64,000 bases of DNA from JBDTVS01 sp040007095. GTDB lineage: Bacteria > Acidobacteriota > Vicinamibacteria > Vicinamibacterales > CAVVIG01. Under the pieces are notes generated by a model, which was not told where the DNA came from, searched no databases, and worked only from the letters and a program-made list of their open reading frames with translations. Positions within the stretch are counted from its first letter, which is position 1. Each line of letters starts with the position of its first letter. The stretch covers positions 3,436-67,435 of the forward strand of contig JBDTVS010000027.1 in assembly GCA_040007095.1 (NCBI GenBank), given 5' to 3'. Below, one piece after another: positions 56,423-64,000 of the stretch. The position numbers and the translations under genes were made by a program.

Positions 56423-57328
56423 TCAGCGCGTTGTGGCTGGCGGCTGCGCTGGTGCGGGCCGCGGGCGCGGACGAATCTCCGCGAAGTAGTTCGTGACCTG
56501 ATCGGGATCGTAGAGCCACGTGGTGACCAGTCCCGGGAGCGTCTCGCCGAGCGGCTGCTCCACGGGAATCGCCCGCTGCTGCGCCAGCGCCCAGATCGGA
56601 TCGACCGGCTTGACGACGTACTGGATGCCGGCGAGCCGCGGATTGACCGGTTTCTGCCCCGGCGTGGCCCACAGGCTGATCGTCGTCGAGCCGTGACGGA
56701 AGGGATATTTCGTCACGCCGATCACCGAGTCCTTCACCGGCGGCAGTTCGTCGAGCCCGACGAACGTACGATAGAACGCCCGGCTCTTCTCGAGATCGTT
56801 GGCCGCGATGCCGATTTCGAGACGGCCGTACGTGTCCTTCGGCGCGTTGGGCGCCACCACGAGATGCACCCACTCGCCGTCCGGATCAGTGACGAGCGCG
56901 CTGCGCACGCCATCGATGGTCTTAAACGCCGGCGCCGGAAGTCCGTGGTCCGTGAAGCGCTTCGTCAACGCCTCTTCGTCGGGAAACCACATCGTCCAGA
57001 GGCGCATGCCGGCGGCGTCGTTGAGCCCACCGCGCGTGTACGTCGCGTTGGCCGCCGCCTTCGTGAACTTGAGTTGCGAGGGCCCGACCTGGTAGCGCGA
57101 GACGCCGCCGATCGCGCCGATGCTGCCGAATCCGAGCACCTGCCCGTAGAACTCGAGTGTCCTGACGCCGTCGCCGGTGAACCGGCGGAACACGTTCATC
57201 GAGTTCTCGGTGAAGTAGGGCGCCGCGGTGGCGGCGGGCCCTGGCGACGCCGACTGGGCGTGTACGCCTGTCGGGATGAGGGTGGCGAGCAGAAGCGTGG
57301 GGGCCAATAACGCACTCGTTCGTGTCAT
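56423..57328 (-). CDS. Exported VOC-superfamily (glyoxalase-like) protein
   Basis: A 301-residue protein from ATG 57326-57328; the longer frame to 57529 lacks coding character. Signal SALLAPTLLLATLIPTGVHA. Two VOC modules follow: DGVRTLEFYGQVLGFGSIGA (about 53) to VTDPDGEWVHLVVAP (about 155), and LEIGIAANDLEKSRAFYRTF (about 170) to WLYDPDQVTNYFAEIRPRPR. The second and last strands carry typical metal-ligand positions (His/Glu). Family roles range from glyoxalase to ring-cleavage dioxygenase; the substrate is unknown. It is 79 bases upstream of the triple NTF2-like gene on the same strand, so a shared transcript is likely. Confidence 0.85.
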   Translation of the reverse strand: MTRTSALLAPTLLLATLIPTGVHAQSASPGPAATAAPYFTENSMNVFRRFTGDGVRTLEFYGQVLGFGSIGAIGGVSRYQVGPSQLKFTKAAANATYTRGGLNDAAGMRLWTMWFPDEEALTKRFTDHGLPAPAFKTIDGVRSALVTDPDGEWVHLVVAPNAPKDTYGRLEIGIAANDLEKSRAFYRTFVGLDELPPVKDSVIGVTKYPFRHGSTTISLWATPGQKPVNPRLAGIQYVVKPVDPIWALAQQRAIPVEQPLGETLPGLVTTWLYDPDQVTNYFAEIRPRPRPAPAQPPATTR

Positions 57329-57446
57329 GGGATCACCGCCAGGAACTATATACGGCCCCCCCTGCCTGACGGAAGTGTCGGACGTGTTTATTTTCGGTTC
57401 GATCACCTCGTCGCTCAGTTCAGGAAGGAAGATTCCCGCCCGGGCC

Positions 57447-57872
57447 CTAACTCGCGGCCTTGAGCGGAACGGCCTCCCCGTCAATCGACGTGGAGTCGAT
57501 TCCCTTCTGGCGGCTCGCCAACGCCACATACCGAGCGTGCAACTGCTCGAGCTCGGCCTCCGAGAGATCTTCGACGGAAATGAGCCGATTGCTCGCGCCG
57601 TTGAGCGCAGCGACGACCTCGTTGATTTTCAGCTGCATCGCCAGGGACTCTTTGTTTTGAGTCCGCTGGATGAGAAAGACCATCAAGAATGTGATGATGG
57701 TCGTGCCTGTATTGATGACCAGTTGCCACGTGTCGGAGTAGTGAAACAGCGGGCCCGTCGCTCCCCATATGGCGATGATGGCGATGGCGATCAGAAACGC
57801 GGAATTGGTACCGGTCCATGTGGTTGCGGCACAGGCAAATCGTTCGGTGAGACCAACTTTGGATGGTGACAT
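57447..57872 (-). CDS. Low-affinity iron permease family protein
   Basis: A 141-residue membrane protein with AAGGAG seven bases before the ATG. Two hydrophobic segments, AFLIAIAIIAIWGATGPLF and LVINTGTTIITFLMVFLIQR, are separated by HYSDTWQ, the signature layout of Pfam 'low affinity iron permease' proteins; QNKESLAMQLKINEVVAAL follows, then a soluble helical tail. Despite the family name (after yeast Fet4), iron transport is unproven for the short bacterial members. It stands alone and is divergent from the tamA remnant. Confidence 0.88.
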   Translation of the reverse strand: MSPSKVGLTERFACAATTWTGTNSAFLIAIAIIAIWGATGPLFHYSDTWQLVINTGTTIITFLMVFLIQRTQNKESLAMQLKINEVVAALNGASNRLISVEDLSEAELEQLHARYVALASRQKGIDSTSIDGEAVPLKAAS

Positions 57873-58218
57873 CTGCGTGCTCCTTCACTCCGACCAGGAC
57901 TCCAAAGCAAAGAACGTTCCCTGCAGAGTTCCCTGACCGATTGATTCCTGTTCAACTCACGGGGGCAATGGGTCGCGCAGTGTGCCGGGCCTGTCGGCCG
58001 CGAGGGATCGCCATTGACTCCCCGCAGCCCGCGTGCCGGCGGCAAGTGGCCGCTCGGCGCAATGGTTCGGGCGTGACGCGAGACTCACCACCGGTCCCAC
58101 GTCATTGCCGAAAAGTAGACGTGCAGGTTCGATCAGTGGCAGATGTGTGCTGCGTCTCGACTCGGAACGAGAGCGGGGAACGAGTGACACCGGCCTCCGA
58201 CCGGTGGCACGGGTATTG
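57873..58218. other. Gap between divergent iron-permease-like and tamA genes
   Basis: No gene is recognisable in these 346 bases. A short hairpin, CACCGG/CCGGTG around 58190-58205, lies just before the tamA start. The promoters of both divergent genes should be here; none is strong enough to name. Confidence 0.5.
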
Positions 58219-59555
58219 ATGACTCGGCAGCAAATGGGTCGTGTGTGGGCACGCGCTGTTCTGGCGATCTTCGCTGCGTGGTCTGTGGCCTGTAAGGACA
58301 CCGGGACCGTTCAGGTTCACTCCCTCACCTTCAAAGGCGCGCAGACGCTTTACGAATCCGCGCTGAAAGACGTCGTCGCGACGCGCGTCAACTCGCGTCT
58401 GCCATGGGGGACGAAAGCGTACTTCGAGCGAACGCGCGTCGACGACGATCTGAAAAGGATTCAGACTTTCTATATCGATCGCGGCTATCCGGATGCGCGC
58501 GTCACGGGTTTCGACGTGAAGCTCAATCATCGCGAGGATGCCGTGGATATCACGGTGATCATCCGGGAAGGAGAGCCGCTCCTGGTCGCGGCCGTGAATC
58601 TTGTCGGCTTCGAGGTCCTGCCCGCCGCGACACTCGATGGCCTGAAGAAGCAAATTCCCTTGAAGCCTGGCCAGCCGCGCGACCGTCAGCTGGCAGTGAC
58701 GGCACACGAGCTGTCGCTCAACGCGCTGCGCGACCGCGGCTATCCCTACTCAATCGTGAACGTCGAGGAAGATGATGGCCCTACCGGCAAGATGGCCACG
58801 CTGACCCTGCGCGCCGAACCAGGTCAGCTCGCACATTTTGGCCCCGCCGAAGTCGTGGGAAATCAACACGTCAGCAACCGTGTCGTACGCCGCTCGGTCG
58901 GTTACAAGGAGGGCGATCTCTACCGGCTCAGCCGCCTGCAGGATACACAGCGTCGTCTCTACGCGACGCAGTTGTTTCAGTTCGTCACCGTGGAACCTAC
59001 GCAGCCGGGGACCAGGTCCACGGACGTCGGCATCACGACCGAAACAGTGACCGATGGCCAGCCGCCGGTGGCCTCGGCTGCGTCATCCGAGAATCAGCCC
59101 GCCGCGGTTCCGACGCGGATCACCCTGGTTGAAAGCAAGCCCGAGCGCACGAGATTTGGTGTTGGCTACGGCACGGAAGAGAAGGCGCGAGCAGACGTCC
59201 AGTATCGCCGGTTCAATTTCATCGGCGGCGGACGGACGGCGGAGGCGCACGTTCGCTGGTCGTCACTCGACCGTGGCGTCCGCTTGAGTCTGAGCCAGCC
59301 CGAACTCGTTGCCGGCGTTTCCCTGGGTGTGATCGGACAGCAGTGGTACACACACCTACGCGCCGGCATATCGATCGGTCGTCGGCGGCGGCAAGGCGGT
59401 CTTCACACGCCGCCTCGGCCCGCGCACGTACTGGTCCGTGTCGGTCACCGGCGAACGTCATGAGAGCTCGATTGAGAGCGATGCGTTCAACAACGCGAGC
59501 CTCCGGAACGGCCTGATCGCGCTGGGCCTCAACCCGGTGACCGGCCAGCAGAGCG
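58219..59555 (+). pseudogene. tamA: TamA/BamA-family outer-membrane protein, frameshifted and truncated
   Basis: From ATG 58219 the frame gives a lipoprotein-like signal (LAIFAAWSVACKDTG), POTRA-like repeats (VHSLTFKGAQTLYESALKDV; VAAVNLVGFEVLPAATLDGL; HFGPAEVVGNQHVSNRVVRR) and the first barrel strands (TRFGVGYGTEEKARADVQYR). After GVIGQQWYT at the run ACACACAC (59348-59355) the sense shifts by one base: the next frame reads TYAPAYRSVVGGGKAVFTRR and RTYWSVSVTGERHESS. Adding one AC unit restores the frame. The barrel stops after LGLNPVTGQQS at about 59555, where the sequence passes into tamB, so most of the barrel is deleted. It cannot make a full porin-like insertase. Confidence 0.8.
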
Positions 59556-62500
59556 CAAGACGATGCCGTCGAGATCGGGAGGCTGGCGCTGCGGACCAGT
59601 CAGTCGTCGCTGCGCGCCGCGGGGTCGATTCGCAATTACACCACCAAGCCGACGATCAGCATGCAGATGACGGCAGACGCGATTTCCCTGCCGGAGTTTG
59701 CGCAGGTTGTCCCGGCGGTCGCCGGCATTCTGCTCCAGCCCTCGCTCAACGCCAAGGTGGAGGGGCCACTGGATCGTCTCGCTGCGAACATCGCGATCCG
59801 TTCGGCCGCGGGCGATGTGAAAGGGGATTTCGTCGCCGACCTGGCGCTGCCCGACCAGGCGATCCGGGGGGAGCTATCGATCAGCCATTTCGACGTGGCG
59901 CCGGTTGTCCGGCAAGCCACTCTAAAGACCGATGTGACCGCGATCGTCAAATCGGACTTGCACGCCGCCTCGCTCGCGGATCTCGACACCTGGCGCGGCA
60001 CGATCGCCATCACCACGCCGCGAGTATCCGGCCTCGGTTACGCGATCGAACGTCTCCAGGCCAATGCCAAGGTGATGGGCCGATCCGTGGATCTCGACGG
60101 GACCGTCGACGCTTATCGGGCCGCGGCGTCGTTCCGAGGACGGGTCGCCGTTCAGAATCCTCAGCGGCCGCTGTTCGATGTGCTAGGGAGCGTCCGGCAT
60201 GTGAATCTGGCGGCGCTGCCGCGGCAGTTGAAGCTGCCGAGCACGGTCACAGACCTTAACACGTCGTATCACGTGACCGGAACGGGGACGGAACAGATTC
60301 GCGGAGATCTGCGGCTGGCCGATTCCGACATCGCTGGAGCGCGCTTGGCGTCAGCCAGCACGGTCTCGGTGTCGATGAAGACGACGCCGCACCAGCCGTT
60401 GCAGGTTGATTACCAGGCGGACGTCACCGCATCCAACGTCGATCTGCAGCGCGTCGGAAAGGAGTTCGGCATACCGGCGCTCGACGATGGTCGCTACCAC
60501 AGCGAGCTCAACGTCCACGTCACGGCGGCAGGTCGCGGCACGTCACCAGCAGTGATGCAGGTCACGCTCTGCGGCGAATTGACCGATTCGACCTTGCTCG
60601 GCGGCCAGGCGCCGCAGTTGGCATTCGACGCCACGGTCGATCGCGACGCCGTCCATCTGAAGGCGAAGGGCAGCGTTGACCACCTGGACCCTGGCGTCGC
60701 CAGCGGCCGCGCGCAACTCGAGGGCATCGTGGCCGGTTCTTTCGACGCGGAGGCGACGCTCACGAACCTGTCCGCGGGCTTCGATCTCGACCACCTCGAC
60801 GGGACGGCAACACTGTCGCTCTCGCCCTCGACGGTCGGGGGGCTCGACATCGAACGCGCCAGCGTCGACGCGCAATATCAACAGCAGGTCGTGGCAATCC
60901 GAACGCTCGACGCCGCTGGCCCGGACCTGATGCTGCAAGGCAGCGGCATGGTTGACTTGACGCCGAACGGCGCGTCGAATCTGAAAGTCCACGCCGAGTC
61001 GTCGAATCTCGAGACCATCGGCAAGCTGATCGATCAGCCGCTGAAGGGTATCGTCACCGTCGAGGCGACCGTCACGGGCAATCGCCGCAACGCGAGAGCG
61101 AGCGGCATGTTGACCGCAGGCGATCTGAACGCGGCCGGCGTCGACGCGTTGATGGTCGCCGGCGATTTCACGGTCGACGTCCCCAGTCTTTCGGCAGCGG
61201 ACGCCACGGTGTCCGCAATGACGAAAGTCAACTTCGTGACGATCGGCGGCCAGCAGATCGACGAACTGGCGGCGACGACCCACTATGCGCAGTCGCAAGT
61301 CGACGTCGACATCACCGCCAGGCAGGCTGCGCGGACGATGAACGCGGGCGGCACCGTCGTGCTGCATCCCGGGGCGCAGGAACTGCGACTCACGCAGCTC
61401 GAACTCTCCCAGCAGGATCTGCAGTGGCGGCTGGCGTCCGGCACTGAGGCTACCATCCGATATGACGGCGGCCTCACCACGGTCAAGGATCTGCAGTTGG
61501 TCAGCGGCGAGCAGCAGATCACCGCTGACGGCACCTTCGGGGCATCGAATGCGGTCGCGCATGAGCCGCTCGCGATCGGCGTCAAGAACCTGAACCTCAG
61601 CAACGTGGACGCGGTGTTGTTGCGACCGCCGCAGTTCTCAGGCGTGCTGAATGCGTCCGCGACGATTGCGGGCACGGCCGAGGCGCCACAGGCGGAGGCC
61701 GACTTCGACGTCACGTCGGGCGGCTTTCGGAACTTCCACTACGAATCCTTGAAAGGCACCGCGTCATTCAACGGCTCGGGCCTGACCGTCGATTCCGAGC
61801 TCCGGCAGAACCCGACAGCATCGCTGCGAGTCAACGGCTATATTCCGGCCGCCGCGCTGCGAACGCCGGCGCCCGGCACCCCCACGGCGGCCTCATCGCC
61901 GGACCGCGGCTTCGACCTGCACGTCCAGAGCACGCCGGTCGATCTCGGGATCGTGCAGGGTTTCACGACCGCGCTGACGAACGTGACCGGCACCGCGCAG
62001 GCCACCATCGACGTCACCGGTCCGGCTGATGATCCGCAGCCGCGCGGCACGATCCTGCTCACCAATGGAGGGTTCGCCGTCGACGCAACCGGCGTGGCCT
62101 ACACCGGATTGACTGGGCGCATCGATTTGCAGGACGACCGCGTGCACATCGCCGAGCTCAACCTCTACGACACCAGCAGCGCGACGCTGTCGCTGACCGG
62201 CGACATCCCGATTCGCCGCGCGCTCACCGGCGACGTCACCTGCAAATCACCGCGCGTGATTTCAAGGTGCTGAGCAACAAGATGGGCGAGCTGCAGATCG
62301 ACAGTGATCTCACGGTCACCGGCGAGCTGCGAGCGCCGCGCATCGAGGGCGAATTGGCCGTCTCGACCGGACGCATCAATCTCGATCCGCTGCTCGCCAC
62401 CACGGGCGGCGGCGGTTACTCGACCAAGCCGACCGAATTCGAGACGCCGGCGCCGACAACACCTACCACGGCGGCCGCGGCACCGACCGACGATCAGACC

Positions 62501-63310
62501 CCCGGGGTCGCCGGCATACGGCTCGACGTACGCATCACGGCTCCTAACGCGCTCGTCGTCAAGAGCGACAACCTCCAGACCGCGGCCTCACCGATCGGTC
62601 TGGGTGCGTTGAACATCACACTCGGCGCCGACCTTCGCGCCACCAAAGCGCCCAACCAGCAGGTGCGCGTTGCGGGCACGGTCAACGCCGTTCGGGGCTC
62701 GTATCAGTTTCAAGGGCGGCAGTTCACGATTCTTCGTGACGGCCTCGTGCGCTTCAACGGCGATCCGATCGACCAGATGAATCCGTCCCTTGATCTCAAG
62801 ACGCAACGGATCATTCAGGGCGTGGAGGCGAATGCCGATATTCGCGGCACGCTGCAGAAGCCGCGCATCGAGCTGACCAGCGTCCCGCCGCTCGAGCGCG
62901 GCGACATCCTGTCCCTCATCGTCTTCAACCAGCCGGTGAATCAGCTGGGCGAAGGCCAGCAGATTTCGCTGAACCAACGGGCCGAGCAGCTCGCGCTCGG
63001 ATCACTGGCTGGCCAGCTGTCGAAATCGCTGGGGTCCCTGTTGAACGTCAGCGAGTTTCAGATTCAGGCGGCGCCGGAAAGCGGTGCAGCGGCGCAGCTG
63101 ACCATCGGCCAGCAGGTCAGCCAGCGCCTGTTCGTCAAATTGGAACAGGGCGTCGGCGACGTGAGCACCACCAACGCGGTGCTCGAGTACGAGTTGAAAG
63201 ACTGGCTGCACCTCCAGACGAACCTGATGCAGGCTGCCGCGGCGCAGCAGGCCCTCTTCGACGCCGTCCGCGACAGCGGCTTCGATCTCATTTTCATGTT
63301 TACCCGTTAG
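59556..63310 (+). pseudogene. tamB: TamB (translocation and assembly module) lacking its N-terminus and frameshifted
   Basis: Reading from about 59556 gives DDAVEIGRLALRTSQSSLRA and long AsmA/TamB-type beta repeats, e.g. VEGPLDRLAANIAIRSAAGD, to 62235. There one base is missing: the main frame runs out at 62273 while the other frame continues LQITARDFKVLSNKMGELQI and the C-terminal TamB domain (GTLQKPRIELTSVPPLERGD, NQPVNQLGEGQQISLNQRAE, VSQRLFVKLEQGVGDVSTTN) to 63310. The signal anchor and first few hundred residues of a normal TamB are absent, replaced by the fusion to the tamA fragment. TamB moves lipids between membranes. A translated fragment from ATG 59661 is possible. Confidence 0.8.
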
Positions 63311-63365
63311 GTCTGCCCGCGTTCTCTTCCGGGTCTCACTCGGCGGTTGACGATTCATGCATTGC

Positions 63366-64000
63366 TCAGTGGCCGCTCCGATCGATAGCGTCTTTCAACC
63401 TGGCGGCCCATACCGCCACGTGAGGTTCCTTCGTCATATCCATGTGGCCTCCGGGCTCCTCATGAGTGTCCAATTCGCCGGTCAGCAGCACCATCCAGTC
63501 GCACGGTGGGCGGTAGCGGATTCCGTCGCCTTTTACGATCGTTGCGCGTCCGGCATAACTCTTGGGCGCATAGGAGCGAAGTGCCCGGCGGTACACATTC
63601 AGGATGTACCTGCTGCGCAGTGACGGAGGCAGCAGCCGACCGGAACGAACGCAGGCCCTGGTGCTCCACGTCGCGATCCCGTTGGCGATTCGCGCCCTTC
63701 GAGCGCCCAACAACGAACTCACTGCCGTTCGGAGCCTCGGCAGGAAGTAGGCGAGCTTCCCGCCCAACCCGAGAGGGGCCATGTTGTCCCACAAGCGACG
63801 AACCCGATCCCGATCCGGGGGCGATGCAGAATATCCCGGTGGATCGAGCATGAACAACAGCGCCACCTCGTCGCCCTCAATGGTCAACTGCCTCGCCATT
63901 TCGAAGGCGACGGCCGCTCCGAACGAATAGCCGCCGAGCAGATAGGGTCCGTGCGCGCGAATCGCCCCGTCGACGCCGCCGGTGACGGTCAGCTGCCGGC
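63366..64000 (-). CDS. Thioesterase domain of a probable NRPS/PKS, N-terminus beyond the window
   Basis: The minus-strand frame enters from the window edge and ends at 63366, at least 210 codons. It has GPYLLGGYSFGAAVAFEMAR (GYSFG nucleophile elbow), LLFMLDPPGY with the likely catalytic Asp, a lid-like helical region, and PGGHMDMTKEPHVAVWAARL with the catalytic His before the C-terminus. This is a type I thioesterase as found at the end of nonribosomal peptide or polyketide synthases, where it releases the product. A stand-alone type II thioesterase is possible; the absence of an ATG before the first strand favours a fusion. It ends 55 bases after convergent tamB. Confidence 0.82.
   Translation of the reverse strand, partial: RQLTVTGGVDGAIRAHGPYLLGGYSFGAAVAFEMARQLTIEGDEVALLFMLDPPGYSASPPDRDRVRRLWDNMAPLGLGGKLAYFLPRLRTAVSSLLGARRARIANGIATWSTRACVRSGRLLPPSLRSRYILNVYRRALRSYAPKSYAGRATIVKGDGIRYRPPCDWMVLLTGELDTHEEPGGHMDMTKEPHVAVWAARLKDAIDRSGH

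Noticed and set aside
47834..64000. Malonyl-CoA decarboxylase and the thioesterase as one polyketide cluster
   Set aside because: They are 14 kb apart with unrelated genes and a broken tamAB between, and a decarboxylase would drain rather than supply the extender unit.

Overview
The window is GC-rich DNA (protein-coding on both strands, no rRNA, tRNA, CRISPR array or intact insertion sequence seen) that looks like an accessory region of an Acidobacteriota chromosome, most likely of the Vicinamibacteria type. This rests on gene content: Oar-like TonB-dependent receptors with an N-terminal carboxypeptidase-regulatory domain, DUF1501/DUF1800 and DUF1552/DUF1592 pairs, PQQ beta-propeller dehydrogenases with small c-type cytochromes, secreted NHL propellers and cupins, and a fragment of an ADOP-type ABC permease. 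It is an inference from families, not from a marker gene.

Layout. 1-2 kb: DUF1501 then DUF1800 (cut by the window edge). 2.1-2.5 kb: a MITE-like repeat. 2.7-8.1 kb: Tat-type dienelactone hydrolase, DUF2306 membrane protein, a second MITE-like repeat and a large CPBP membrane protease. 8.3-8.8 kb: a dead class D beta-lactamase. 8.9-14.7 kb: a tight four-gene operon DUF1592 > DUF1552 > ankyrin > cytochrome c. 15-19.3 kb: TonB receptor A, a cytochrome stub and a 'DLSGVW' secreted protein. 19.3-25.3 kb: PQQ dehydrogenase, tannase-family esterase, then cytochrome c > PQQ dehydrogenase. 26-28.8 kb: fur > katG with a terminator hairpin and a probable leaderless promoter. 29-42.7 kb: two versions of an NHL propeller / cupin / TonB receptor module plus another DLSGVW protein. 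42.7-44.8 kb: small protein, helix-hairpin-helix protein, alpha/beta hydrolase, then a second copy of the first MITE-like repeat. 45-49.2 kb: translationally coupled malonyl-CoA decarboxylase > FkbM methyltransferase > membrane sulfatase-fold enzyme. 49.4-57.9 kb: two head-to-head NTF2-like fragments, SMP-30-like lactonase, DinB, third DLSGVW protein, MscS channel, triple SnoaL-like protein, VOC protein and an iron-permease-like protein. 58.2-63.3 kb: a tamA-tamB locus broken by two frameshifts and a fusing deletion. 63.4-64 kb: the C-terminal thioesterase of a probable NRPS/PKS protein entering from the right.

How it may work together (inference): outer-membrane receptors import a poorly soluble, perhaps aromatic or plant-derived compound; exported enzymes (tannase-family esterase, dienelactone hydrolase, SMP-30-like lactonase, cupins, NHL propellers) process it; PQQ dehydrogenases pass electrons to the small cytochromes c; fur-katG handles peroxide. 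The DUF1592/DUF1552/ankyrin/cytochrome operon and the recurring DLSGVW family are the least understood parts. Several broken genes (OXA, tamAB, cytochrome, ADOP, two NTF2 halves) and five families of short dispersed repeats show the region is being actively remodelled.
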